Under the pieces are notes generated by a model that did no database searches, was not told where the DNA came from, and saw only the letters and a program-made list of their open reading frames with translations. The position numbers were made by a program, and so were the translations under genes. From Rhizobium sp. 32-5/1 (lineage in GTDB: Bacteria; Pseudomonadota; Alphaproteobacteria; Rhizobiales; Rhizobiaceae), in the NCBI RefSeq assembly GCF_029537235.1, contig NZ_CP120638.1:3536501-3600500 (forward strand): 64,000 nucleotides of DNA, read 5' to 3'. This document shows, piece after piece, positions 1 to 8,835 of the stretch. Numbering within the stretch: the first letter of the stretch is position 1; every line of letters begins with the position of its first letter.

Positions 1-1101
1 GGCACCGTATGTGTATTCGACATTGTCGCCCGACCGCAGACCGATCCGAAACTGGTCGAGCAGCTGCATCGGCTATCTGCGCTAGCCTCATCGCTTTTCA
101 AGCTCAAGGATGAGGCGCGCAAACGTGCGCTGAAGGAGGTCGCCTTGTCCCGGGATAGCCGCCGTCACGCCATGGCCCTTGATGCGGCTAATGTAGGCAG
201 CTGGTTGTGGGATATTCGCACCGGCAATGTTTCCGGAAATGGTGCTATGCTGCGCTTGTTCGATCTGCCGACGACCGGAGCCCAGTTGCGGGCCCGCGAC
301 ATTTTTCTCTTATTCATCCTGAGGATCGCACCAAGACGCTTGAAAAACTCCGTACTGCCATGGCGGCGGATGAGGAGTATGACGGCCTCTTTCGCGTTAA
401 GTCGACAGATCGATGGATATTGGGGCGTGGCCGCGTCCACGAGAGGATTCGAGCGGCAGGCCGACGGTGTTCCTCGGCATCAACCTTGACGTGACCGATG
501 AACAATCGTCCATGCAGAGGACGCGCCTGCTCTTGCGGGAGCTGAACCATAGGGTCAAGAACACGCTTGCAATGTTGCAGTCCCTAGCCAGGCAGACATT
601 ACGTCAGACCAGTGATCCTCAACAATTCATGAAGGCATTTGCCGGACGGCTTCAGGCAATCTCTGAGGCCCACGGTCTGTTGTCGGATCACGAATGGGGC
701 GAAATTCGCCTTTCGGCGCTGTTTTCCAAACAGATCTCCCTTATGTTCGCGACTACGCCGCACAGGTGGAAATCCATAAGGACGAGATTTCGCTTGGACC
801 GGACCAGGCCGTCGGCCTTGGGCTTGTTCTCCATGAATTGGCAACGAACGCTGCCAAGTACGGTGCGCTCAGCACGCCGCGCGGAAAGATCATATTGACG
901 GCGAGAAGCATGAGGGAAGAGACGGGACCGGTTCTGCACCTGACATGGACGGAAGTAAACGGTCCGCCCGTGCAGCCACCGGAGCGGCGGGGCTTCGGCT
1001 CCATCCTGATCGAGCGCAGTCTCGACAAGGTTCTCGGCAGTTCAGTCAAGGTGGAATATTTGCCGGCAGGCCTTACAGCAATCGTCCGTTTGCCGCTGTA
1101 G
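1..1101 (+). pseudogene. HWE-family sensor histidine kinase, 5' end outside window, three frameshifts
   Basis: Cytoplasmic sensor kinase of the HWE family, which autophosphorylates on His and passes phosphate to a response regulator. The visible part holds the end of a GAF-like region, a PAS domain (NVGSWLWDI to about base 490), the phospho-acceptor helix with LNHRVKNTLAMLQSLA, and an ATP-binding domain with HELATNAAKYGAL and a late RRGFGSILIE segment. The coding frame changes three times, near bases 302-306 (a T run), 445-446 (GG) and 738-740 (CCC). Each change is repaired by adding one base to the run, and the domains then read continuously to the stop at 1101. The gene is convergent with the next one. 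It is either a decayed gene or, more likely given the rest of the window, an intact gene with sequence errors. Confidence 0.8.
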
Positions 1102-1113
1102 AGCAAGGATTGT

Positions 1114-1539
1114 TCAATCGTCGTGGCGGGATTTTCGTGTAAATCCGAGAAGCGCGCCGATACCGACTGCCAGGCCTGCCGCAAGCAGCGGCTGCTTGCG
1201 GAATAGCGTCATTGACGCTGCAACCGCTATATTGGCCTGCGCTATCGAGCGGCGCCGACGTTCTGCGGCAAGGCGTGCATCACGTGCACTTAGCGCAAGC
1301 ATGACGCCCATGATGATCAGGCCGATAAAGAGCGAAACAACTGCAAGGATCATTGTCGCCTGGAGCGGCGTGTAAATCGTGCTGAGATAGAGCGCTCCGG
1401 CAACCAGCGCAAAAACATAGGCGGTCGCGAAAAATATGGCTGCGAAAGCCGAAAGGGCGGCATTGCGTTTATATCGCGAGACGGTGTGCCCGATATCGCT
1501 GACAAGCAGAGCAGAAACCAATGCACCCAACGAACCCAT
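1114..1539 (-). CDS. Small membrane protein, YqjE/phage-holin-3_6 (DUF1469) like
   Basis: A 141-residue protein with two central hydrophobic helices (about residues 28-52 and 62-85), a following basic stretch (AERRRRS) and a glycine/alanine-rich hydrophobic C-terminal segment ending in basic residues. This matches the DUF1469/YqjE layout. Its upstream neighbour on the same strand is a DUF883 (YqjD/ElaB) protein, the same pairing as yqjD-yqjE in E. coli, where YqjD is a stationary-phase, membrane-anchored, ribosome-associated protein. Function here is inferred only from that pairing. Confidence 0.6.
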   Translation of the reverse strand: MGSLGALVSALLVSDIGHTVSRYKRNAALSAFAAIFFATAYVFALVAGALYLSTIYTPLQATMILAVVSLFIGLIIMGVMLALSARDARLAAERRRRSIAQANIAVAASMTLFRKQPLLAAGLAVGIGALLGFTRKSRHDD

Positions 1540-1665
1540 CCATTTTTCTCCTGAACGCTTGTGCCAAAGATATCCGCATTCTGACGGTCCCTCGACACTT
1601 GATCAAATGCGGACCAAAAACGAAGCGGCGGCACCCGCGTTGACGGCGCCGGCCTTCAAGCCATG

Positions 1666-2021
1666 TTAACGACGCAACAGCGAAGCAATAACAACACCGA
1701 CAAGGGCTGCAGCGCCCAGCGTTGCCAGCGGATGTTCCTTGACAGTGTGGCGCACCTGCTTTTCGGTGCTTGCATAGCGTGCACGCAGGTCCGACAGCAT
1801 CTGTTCGCCGTTGCTCAGAAGGTCGTGCAGGCCGGCTTCAGCCTGATCGCGCACATCGTGAGCACGGGAGCGAACATCGGACGAAGCTTCGGCGCTACGC
1901 TTCGACATAAGTTTGGTCAGCGCTGCAATATCGTGACGGATTTCGCTGATCTGATCTTCAACCGGGGCGTTGAGAAAACCGCTGTGCTTCTTGCGCGAGC
2001 TTGAAAAAGACCTGTTACCAT
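1666..2021 (-). pseudogene. DUF883 (YqjD/ElaB-like) protein, N-terminal frameshift
   Basis: Inner-membrane-anchored DUF883 family protein: a charged, coiled-coil N-terminal part (SEIRHDIAALTKLMSKR and following repeats), the family signature VKEHPLATLGAAALVG, and one C-terminal hydrophobic helix ending LLRR. The ATG at 2021, preceded by an AGGAG-like site, gives Met-Val-Thr-Gly-Leu-Phe, after which the frame breaks at an A5 run on the plus strand (2004-2008). One extra T on the coding strand restores a 118-residue protein. The longer upstream extension in the second frame has no family resemblance and I reject it. Probably co-transcribed with the DUF1469-like gene downstream. Confidence 0.7.
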
Positions 2022-2162
2022 GATGGACACTCCTACATTTCAGGGCCGGTGTTTTCCCAGCTCTTTCCGTTTCATGCCGGCATGCAATGTCGTTGCCATC
2101 CCAGCGGTTCACAGTCAAAACGCACGAGGCGGGATTTGGTTCCCTCAATTAGGTCTGCGTTA

Positions 2163-2951
2163 TTAATGCACCGCAGTATGCGGCAGGACGAAAGGGATCG
2201 ATCCGTGCGGGACGATATTGACCCGCATGCAGCATCCGAACACCGACTCCATGATGTCGTCGGTCATGACCTCTCGCGGCGTGCCTGACGCGCGGATCTG
2301 ACCCGCCTTCAGCATGATCATTCGATCGGCGAACATCGCCGTCAGATTGAGATCGTGCATGATGGCGATGACCCCGCCGCCACGTTTGCAGAAGTCCCGT
2401 GCAAGTCGCATGATGGTCAGTTGATGGCGGATGTCGAGGCTGGAGACCGGCTCGTCGAGCAGCAGGAAAGAGGGTTCCCCGTTTTTGATGGGCTCCCAGA
2501 TCTGGCAAAGCACGCGGGCCATTTGCACGCGCTGCTGCTCGCCACCCGACAGTTCCTGGTAGAAACGGCCTGCAAAGCCCGCGAGATCGACGGCGTCCAG
2601 CGCCTCCTGGGTGATGCGATCCGTCTGGGCGGTGCCCACGCCGCCGCTGATCGACAGGCCCATGCGGACGATTTCGCGCACGGTGAAGGGAAACGAAATG
2701 ATGGTCGATTGCGGCAGGACGGCGCGCTTAAGGGCGAGCTCCCATGGTTTCAGCGCGGCGATGTCGTGACCGTTGATCCGAACTGTCCCGGAGTAGGTGG
2801 TCTCGCCGGCGAGCGCCTTTAGCGTCGTCGTCTTGCCGGAACCGTTCGGCCCGACGATGGCGGTCAGTTCGCCGGCCCGCGCTTCGAGCGAAACGCTATG
2901 CAGGACCGGTTTGTCCGACAGCCGGACCGAGAGATTGGATGCGCTGATCAT
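2163..2951 (-). CDS. hmuV: Heme ABC transporter ATP-binding protein HmuV
   Basis: ATPase of the heme importer HmuTUV, acting on the cytoplasmic face of the inner membrane with permease HmuU. It has Walker A (GPNGSGKTT), the ABC signature LSGGEQQRVQMARVL, Walker B (FLLLDEP) and the switch His in AIMHDLNL. The start is placed at the Met of MISASNLSV (2951) because the 24 residues upstream in frame come from the end of hmuU; this leaves about 10 nt to the hmuU stop. It is the last gene of the hmuPSTUV series. The 262-residue length is normal for the family. Confidence 0.93.
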   Translation of the reverse strand: MISASNLSVRLSDKPVLHSVSLEARAGELTAIVGPNGSGKTTTLKALAGETTYSGTVRINGHDIAALKPWELALKRAVLPQSTIISFPFTVREIVRMGLSISGGVGTAQTDRITQEALDAVDLAGFAGRFYQELSGGEQQRVQMARVLCQIWEPIKNGEPSFLLLDEPVSSLDIRHQLTIMRLARDFCKRGGGVIAIMHDLNLTAMFADRMIMLKAGQIRASGTPREVMTDDIMESVFGCCMRVNIVPHGSIPFVLPHTAVH

Positions 2952-2961
2952 GATGGTCGTC

Positions 2962-4070
2962 TCAAAGGCCCATCTGAGTGCGGCCGCGCAGAAGGATCCA
3001 GAGGAAGAAGGGGGCACCGGCAAAGGCAGTGATGATGCCGATCGGCAGTTCGGCCGGCGGCACGATTGTGCGGGCGATCATGTCGGCAAAGATCAGCAGC
3101 GTGCCACCCAGCAATGCCGAGGCCGGCAGGAGATAACGATGGTCCGGGCCGATGAGAAGGCGCAGGACGTGCGGCACGACGATGCCGACAAAGCCGATGC
3201 CGCCGCTGACGGCGACCGATGCGCCGGTTGCGGCTGCGACGCTGACGATGGCGATGTTCTTTAGCCTCTGGACGGGAATGCCCATATGGAAAGCGGCTGC
3301 TTCGCCCAGCGTCAGGGCATTCAGCCCGCGGGCGAGAAAGGGTACGACGGCGAGCGAGAAGAGAATGATCGGGCCGGCGGCCATGACCTTCGTCCAGTTG
3401 GCGCCGGCCAGCGAGCCGAGCCCCCAGAAGGTCAGGTCACGCAATTGCTTGTCGTCGGCGATGAAGATCAGCACGCCGGTGACGGCGCCGGCAAGCGCGC
3501 CGAGCGCGATGCCGGCAAGCAGCATGGTTGCGACCGACGTCTGTCCGCTACGCGTGGCGATCCGGTAAAGAAGCAATGTTGTTCCGAGCCCACCGAGAAA
3601 GGCTGCGACCGGCAGCGTGTAGAAACCAAACACGGCAAACAGCGGCCCGAAGACCGAAGAGCCGAGAACGATCATCAGGACAGCACCCAGGCTTGCGCCC
3701 GAGGAGACGCCGACCAGGCCGGGGTCCGCCAGCGGATTGCGGAACAGGCCCTGCATGACGACGCCCGAGACGGCCAGCGATGCGCCGACCAGAAGGCCAA
3801 GCACGGCGCGGGGCAGGCGGATATCGAGAATGATGATCCTGTCGCGAACGCTCAGCACCTGCTCCATATCGTCAAGGCCGAGGATGCCCCGCATGACATT
3901 CGACAGGGACGCATCGGCAGCGCCGGTCACGATCGAAGCGCAGAACATGGTGGCCGTGATCACGATCAACGCTGCGATCAACAGGCGGGCCAGCCGCGAG
4001 CGGTCGCCGGACAACCAGTCCGATCTCAGGCGATCGAAGAAGCTGGTGGTGCCACCCCGGCTATCATCAT
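2962..4070 (-). CDS. hmuU: Heme ABC transporter permease HmuU (frame break at N-terminus)
   Basis: FecCD-family permease with about ten hydrophobic helices and the GLFRNPLADPGLVGVSSGA and HVLRLLIGPDHR segments typical of heme and siderophore permeases. The uninterrupted frame can only start at a TTG at 4014, but an ATGATG at 4070, one base from the hmuT stop, is joined to the main frame if one base is added to the C4 run at 4055-4058. The restored length is 369 residues, normal for HmuU. The adjoining hmuT stop and hmuU start indicate translational coupling. Confidence 0.9.
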
Positions 4071-4071
4071 G

Positions 4072-5018
4072 TCACTGCGAGACATCGGGTTTTCCATAGA
4101 CAGCGGAATTCAGTTCGCGAATGGCGCTTGCCGTGCGGGGTCGAAGCCGAGCAGGTGCAGGCCATCCATGCGGATGATCGTCTTGCTCTTGGCAGCCGGT
4201 GTCAGGCTGAGTGCCGGATGCGCAAACAGATCGGCGTCGCTTGCCGCGTGCTCTCCGCCCCGGGTCATCATCAGCACGACATCGGGTTTTGCCTCGATGA
4301 TCGCTTCGTCGGTCAGGGCCTTGTAGCCCTTGAAATCGTCCGTGGCGTTGACCGCGCCCGAAAGCGCGATGACGGCATCCGCAGACGTGCCGGAACCGGA
4401 CGCCATGATCTTTCCGCTCTGCGTGCTGAGAATGAACAGCACGCGCTTGCGCTCGCCAGCCGGGCGCTTGGTCGAATCCGCAACGGCAGCGTCGAGGTCG
4501 GCCTTGACCTTCGCAGCCAGGGCTTCGGCTTTGTCGTTCACACCGAGAAAAGCTCCGACCGTCTTGATCTTCGCAACAATTCCGGCTCCGTCATAGGTGT
4601 CGGGCACCGTTTCGAAAGGAATGCTGGCATTGTCGAGCAAGGTCAGGGCTTCGGGCGGGCCGCTGCCTGCAATGGCGATGATCGCGCTCGGATTGGTGGC
4701 CAGAACACCCTCGGCCGAAAGCTGGCGCATATAGCCGACATCCGGAACCTGCAGGGCAGCCTGTGGGTAGACGCTGGTCGAATCACGCCCGACCAGCCGT
4801 TTTTCCTCGCCAAGAGCATAGATGATTTCCGTGATGGCGCCCCCGACCGAGACCAGCCGCGACGTATCCGGCTGCTGCATTTCCTGGGCGACGGCGGCGC
4901 GCACGAAGGATGCCCCGCCCGGTGCCGCAACCGGCAGCACGAAGGGTGCAGACAGGGCGAGAATGGCGACCGTCAGCTCCCAGGGCCGCAGCCTGCGGAA
5001 ATCATATCCGTTCTTCAT
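4072..5018 (-). CDS. hmuT: Periplasmic heme-binding protein HmuT (frame break near C-terminus)
   Basis: Cluster-A substrate-binding protein that delivers heme to HmuUV. An N-terminal signal peptide (residues about 12-45, ending near AVA) is followed by the family segments VSVGGAITEIIYALG, DSTSVYPQAA and DVGYMRQLSAEGVL. The primary frame stops at 4110 after HLLGFDPARQ, short of the usual end. Shifting frame around 4121-4135 gives AIRELNSAVYGKPDVSQ and a stop at 4072, a typical HmuT C-terminus. One base is therefore probably missing. It follows hmuS by 12 nt in the same operon. Confidence 0.9.
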
Positions 5019-5030
5019 ATCCGATGCTCC

Positions 5031-6086
5031 TTAGGCGGCGACGGTGGTATCGAGGCGTTGTAGGCCTTCCATGATGGCGCGCCATTCCGGGCGCTCGGCG
5101 AAACCTTCCTTGCGCTTGCCGAAGAACTGGATGACCATGTCGCCCTTGGCATCCAGTGCTTCCAGCGAGGTGACGTGTCCATCGGCGGTCGGCTTGCGGA
5201 CGGCCCAGATTTCCGCGAGATGATCGGTGCGCAGGTGGAGATGGAAGGTCGGATCCATCACATTCAGCCAGGGGCCCATCGTCTTGATGGTTGCGACCGG
5301 GCCGGAATGAATCTGAATGATGCCGTGGTTTCCGACAAAGCACATGATCGGCAGTTCGATTTCCGCCGACTGGCTCATCATCGTTTCGATGGCGGATGCG
5401 TCTAGCTTCCAGGCAAAATCCTCGCCGATGCTGTTCAGCGCCTGACGGCGGTCGAGCTTCAGCCGGCGCAGAATGCCGTGGAACTGATGCGTGTCGGTCA
5501 TTTTCGACCACTGGTCGCGCAGTTCGGTGCTATCGACGGCATTTTCCGTCTCGCTTGCCGCCGCGGCCTTGGAAACGGGGACGAAGACCTGGCTTTGATC
5601 TTCGACCTTGAGGTCCGCGACGATCGCCTCATAGGCGTCGAGGTTCGATGCGGCGCGCATATGCACCTTGTGAACGGCCGTTCCCTGTGCGTCGAAGAAC
5701 TGCAGGCTGCGGCGAACATCGTCGCCATCGGTCTTCGTCACGGCAAATCCGTGGGCCCAGGCGCCGGGGAAGATGCGCAGGTCGATCTCGCTGCCGAGCA
5801 CGATGGAGGCCTGCTTTCCGGCCGTCGCCTTCTCGAAGATGCCGATCTTTTCATGCACGGCGCTTTCGTTGCGGGTCAGTGCCATAACTTCGCCAAGCTC
5901 CGGGGCGCGGGCAAGAAACCGATTGGCGTCGCCATCGATACGTACGACGGACAGGCCGCATTCGGCAGCAACCAGGGCCGCTTCGGAAATCCCGACTTGG
6001 GCGGCGATGTCGCGCTCGCGGAGCTTGGGGTTGGCTGCCCGGTAGGCGCGGATTTCGGATGGGGAAGGGAGCGTTGTCTCGGTCAT
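5031..6086 (-). CDS. hmuS: Hemin-degrading/transfer factor HmuS
   Basis: Cytoplasmic HemS/ChuX-family protein that accepts imported heme and promotes its degradation or transfer. At 351 residues it has the usual duplicated architecture: an N-terminal half starting ETTLPSPSEIRAYRAANP with LRERDIAAQVGISEAALVA, and a C-terminal half with FVGNHGIIQIHSGPV and a DPTFHLHLRTDHLAEIWAVRKP segment that carries candidate heme-binding histidines. ATG at 6086. Second gene of hmuPSTUV, 7 nt from hmuP. Confidence 0.93.
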   Translation of the reverse strand: MTETTLPSPSEIRAYRAANPKLRERDIAAQVGISEAALVAAECGLSVVRIDGDANRFLARAPELGEVMALTRNESAVHEKIGIFEKATAGKQASIVLGSEIDLRIFPGAWAHGFAVTKTDGDDVRRSLQFFDAQGTAVHKVHMRAASNLDAYEAIVADLKVEDQSQVFVPVSKAAAASETENAVDSTELRDQWSKMTDTHQFHGILRRLKLDRRQALNSIGEDFAWKLDASAIETMMSQSAEIELPIMCFVGNHGIIQIHSGPVATIKTMGPWLNVMDPTFHLHLRTDHLAEIWAVRKPTADGHVTSLEALDAKGDMVIQFFGKRKEGFAERPEWRAIMEGLQRLDTTVAA

Positions 6087-6093
6087 GGATGGC

Positions 6094-6321
6094 CTATTTG
6101 TTTAGTATGAGTTTGCCCTGACGGGTGATTTTCATGCGGTAGATTGAACCGTCATGGGCGATCAGAATTTCGGTTGCTCCGCAGAAGAGGTCGCGACTTT
6201 CGACCACGCGCTGGGCCTGGCCCTGCATAGTCGATCGCGGAATTGTTGCTGCGGTGTCGGTGTCGGTTGGCATAACAGGCTTCGGGTCCTGATCATGGTG
6301 ACAGGCGGACTGAAAATTCAT
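6094..6321 (-). CDS. hmuP: Hemin uptake regulator HmuP
   Basis: Small HmuP/HemP-family protein; in Bradyrhizobium and Sinorhizobium HmuP is needed for heme-uptake gene expression. The conserved C-terminal core is visible: SRDLFCGATEILIAHDGSIYRMKITRQGKLILNK. The longest frame gives 75 residues; an internal ATG at 6273 would give 59, closer to family length, so the start is uncertain. It heads the hmuPSTUV run and faces a divergent promoter region shared with the secreted-protein/tonB genes. Confidence 0.88.
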   Translation of the reverse strand: MNFQSACHHDQDPKPVMPTDTDTAATIPRSTMQGQAQRVVESRDLFCGATEILIAHDGSIYRMKITRQGKLILNK

Positions 6322-6477
6322 CCGCCGGCCATCGTATCGCTGTGATTAGTATCTTGACTTCATTACTCACCTTTTATTAAGGACGCAATACCGGATTTTT
6401 TAGTCTAATGTTTAGCGGTGGATGTCCGCGTTGAGCGACCGAATGGATTCGTTCAGATGCCTATGAGAGGTAAAAGC
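6322..6477. promoter_or_regulatory. Divergent hmuP / tonB-region promoter with candidate iron-responsive (IRO) box
   Basis: A relatively A+T-rich gap between hmuP (minus) and the secreted-protein gene (plus). It contains TGA-N9-TCA at 6355-6369, matching the short palindromic consensus described for RirA-type iron-responsive boxes in rhizobia. T-rich stretches that could form promoter elements surround it. A six-base consensus occurs by chance fairly often, so this is a candidate only. Confidence 0.4.
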
Positions 6478-6921
6478 ATGAAGAGACTTCAGGGATTTGC
6501 AGCGGCTGTCGCGGTTGCGTCCGCCGGCCTGTCGAGCGCGGCGTTTGCGCAGGATGCCGCCGCGACCGCGGCTGGAACGCTGAGCATCGAGTTGAACGAT
6601 GTCGTTGCCAGCGAAAAAGGCTGCAAGCTGACGTTCGTTGCCGACAACGGTCTGCCGCAATCGCTGACCAAGGTCTCGTTCGAATTCGTGCTGTTCGATC
6701 AAAAGGGGCTTGTCGAGCGCATGGCGGTACTCGATTTTCGCGATTTGCCGTCGGGCAAGACCAAAGTCCGGCAGTTTGATCTGCCAGGAACGAAGTGCGG
6801 CGCGGTCAAGAGCCTGCTGATCAACGATACGCCGGTCTGCAGCGGCGAGGGTCTCGCGGAAGACGCTTGCATGAAGGCCCTGAAGACAGGTTCGAAATCG
6901 CCCGTCGAACTCAAGGGCTAA
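6478..6921 (+). CDS. Secreted hypothetical protein between hmuP and tonB
   Basis: A 147-residue protein with a clear signal peptide (KRLQGFAAAVAVASAGLSSAAFAQ, cleavage likely after AFA). The mature part is a small beta-rich domain with paired cysteines (GCKLTF, TKCGAV, PVCSG and EDACMKAL), suggesting periplasmic disulfides. Start at ATG 6478 rather than 6418, because the signal peptide begins there and an AGAGG-like site precedes it. It lies about 30 nt upstream of tonB in the same direction, so a role in TonB-dependent iron or heme uptake is plausible, but I do not recognise a characterised family. Confidence 0.7.
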   Translation: MKRLQGFAAAVAVASAGLSSAAFAQDAAATAAGTLSIELNDVVASEKGCKLTFVADNGLPQSLTKVSFEFVLFDQKGLVERMAVLDFRDLPSGKTKVRQFDLPGTKCGAVKSLLINDTPVCSGEGLAEDACMKALKTGSKSPVELKG

Positions 6922-6952
6922 CGGTCTTCTGCAGCCTACAGGACTGATGCTG

Positions 6953-7895
6953 ATGATGAGATCCACGCTGAAATGGACTGCCGCGATCGCCTTTTCGCTG
7001 CTCGCGCATGCCGGTGCTGCGACGCTTTTCGAGGCACCGCCGGAAACGGAACAGGCCGAGGTCGCCGGCGGCGAAGCGATGGAAGTAACGCTTCTCGGAA
7101 ACGCCTTCGAGGACACGCTTCAGGCGGGTGATCCGAGCGAGCCGCTCGAGCCGATGGAGGAACAGCCGGAAGAGGTCGAGCCGATCCTGCCTGATGCGGC
7201 CGAGGCGGTGCCCGAGGAAATCACGCCGATTCAGTCCGAGATTGCGGCTGAGACACCGACCGATGTGCCCCCGGTCGAGGCTGATATCATTCTGCCGGCC
7301 GAGGAAATGCCTCCTGTCGCAGTGGCGGAAGCCGAAGTTACGGCAACCGTCCCGCCTGTCGAAACCGTAGTTCCCGAGGAAAAACCCGAACAGAAGCCCG
7401 AGCCGCAAAAGGTCGAAAAGCCAAAGAAAAAGCCCGAGCCGAAGAAAGAAAAGCCCGTCAAGAAGAAGGTCGTCCGCAAAAAGCGGGTGATGCTGGCGCC
7501 AACGTCGCTTCGCAAAACAAGGGCCAGGCCGATGGCGCAGAAAATGCGAAAGTCAGCACGTCTCAAGGCAAGAAGGGGCGCAGTCTCGGCAATCGGGAAA
7601 TGCCGCCACGTCAAACTATCAGGGCAAGGTGCGGGCCAAGTTGCAGCGGGCGTTGAAATATCCGCGCGCGGCGGATCGCAACGACGTCCGCGACGTGCCC
7701 TGGGTCCGCTTCACTGTTTCGGCAACCGGCGCCGTCAGCGGCGTGAGCGTCGCCAAAAGCTCTGGCTCGTCCCTTCTCGATCAGGCTGTGATTGAGGCGG
7801 TACACCGTGCATCGCCGTTTCCGCCGATCCCGGACTCGGCGGGAAAGAGCAGTTTGAAATTCCTGATCCCTCTGCAGTTCTCGAAGTCGCGTTGA
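6953..7895 (+). pseudogene. tonB: TonB energy-transducer protein, two frameshifts
   Basis: TonB spans the periplasm and couples the proton-motive force to outer-membrane receptors. Visible are an N-terminal membrane anchor (WTAAIAFSLLAHAGAATLF), a long acidic, proline-rich spacer, a Lys/Pro run (KPKKKPEPKKEKP), and the C-terminal TonB domain KVRAKLQRALKYPRAA ... VRFTVSATGAVSGVSVAKSSGS. The middle segment (GDAGANVASQNKGQADG) lies in a second frame and the C-terminal domain in a third. One A missing at 7478-7482 and one base missing near 7592-7594 would explain both shifts and give about 314 residues. ExbB, ExbD and a receptor are not in this window. Confidence 0.85.
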
Positions 7896-8088
7896 CTACC
7901 AAAGGGAACATGACCCAAGCGGCACATTGGCTTGTTAGTCAGAGTGGAAATAAAATATGATAAAAAAACTCATGTTTATACTTTACTCGAATTATCAAGT
8001 TTTATAGGGTCGCCTCATCGAAGAATCGAAGTGGGTCAAGATGCGGTGAAAATCGCTGAGAAGGCACGCAAAGGGTGGAGACGACAGC

Positions 8089-8493
8089 ATGCACGACAAG
8101 AAGCGTCAGCAGCGGACGAAGGCCCGCTACGACCAGCAAACTGCCGTCGTCGAAAAAACCGCGGATGTCGAAAAACCGACGCTTGAGGGGCGCAGCTTCC
8201 TCTATGTCGGCGGACGGGATTGTCAGGTCGCGCATCTGCGGCAGATCGCCAGCTCTTACGGGGCTGAACTCATCCATCACGATGGCGGTCTGCGCGAGGC
8301 GGTTTCGCGCATCGACAATGTCCTGCCATCGGTCGATTGCGTGTTCTGCCCCATCGACTGCATCAGCCATGATGCGTGTCTGCGGGTAAAGACCGGCTGC
8401 AAGAAGTGGGGCAAGGCCTTCGTGCCGCTGCGCAATGGCAGCAAGTCCAGCCTCGAACGCGCCTTTCAGGAACTGAGCAGCCGCGGCAATTAA
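8089..8493 (+). CDS. DUF2325 family protein with cysteine cluster
   Basis: A 134-residue protein with a lysine-rich start and a compact DUF2325 domain: FLYVGGRDCQVAHLRQIA, then LIHHDGGLREAVSRID, then DCVFCPIDCISHDACLRVKTGCKKWGK. The last segment carries C84, C87, C91, C97 and C104, an unusually dense set that could bind metal, an iron-sulfur cluster or heme. The biochemical role of DUF2325 is not known to me. It heads a three-gene plus-strand run that ends in a heme mono-oxygenase-like gene, so a heme or iron link is inferred from context only. Confidence 0.75.
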   Translation: MHDKKRQQRTKARYDQQTAVVEKTADVEKPTLEGRSFLYVGGRDCQVAHLRQIASSYGAELIHHDGGLREAVSRIDNVLPSVDCVFCPIDCISHDACLRVKTGCKKWGKAFVPLRNGSKSSLERAFQELSSRGN

Positions 8494-8557
8494 TACCAAG
8501 CATTTCAGATGTTCGGCCGCGCGGCATGTGCCAGCGCGCCGATGATGGAGAAAAGAC

Positions 8558-8827
8558 ATGAGCGACGAGCGTCCGGATCAATACATGATGATCGGGCTTC
8601 ACAAGATGGCCTCCCAGTTTGGCGATGGCCTCGTTCCTGAGCTTTACGAGCTTCTGATGCGCCGAAGCCGTCTCACGGAGGAAAGCCTAAACGTCGTGGC
8701 GTTCCCGGCTTCGCAGGCGCGTCCGCCGGTCTACGGGACATTTGCGCTTGCGCCGCTCGTTCAGGACAATATCGTTTCCTTTCCGGACGCGCGTGAGAAA
8801 CGCGCTGCCCTCACGCATAAAAGGTAA
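8558..8827 (+). CDS. Hypothetical protein between DUF2325 and heme mono-oxygenase genes
   Basis: An 89-residue protein starting MSDERPDQYMMIGLHKMASQFGDGLVPELYELLMRR (first positions shown in part), with a purine-rich site (GGAGAAAAGAC) 3-13 nt upstream of the ATG. There is no signal peptide or membrane segment. I do not recognise the family. It lies 64 nt after the DUF2325 gene and 8 nt before the IsdG-like gene, in the same direction, so the three are probably co-transcribed. Confidence 0.6.
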   Translation: MSDERPDQYMMIGLHKMASQFGDGLVPELYELLMRRSRLTEESLNVVAFPASQARPPVYGTFALAPLVQDNIVSFPDAREKRAALTHKR

Positions 8828-8835
8828 GCTCCGCA

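Noticed and set aside
1..1101. Programmed frameshifting in the kinase gene
   Set aside because: Three separate shifts, none at a recognised slippery site with a stimulator, all repaired by one base in a short run. Error or decay is simpler.
7932..8186. 84-codon frame before the DUF2325 gene
   Set aside because: No ribosome-binding site, low-complexity Lys-rich start, and its second half overlaps the real gene in another frame.
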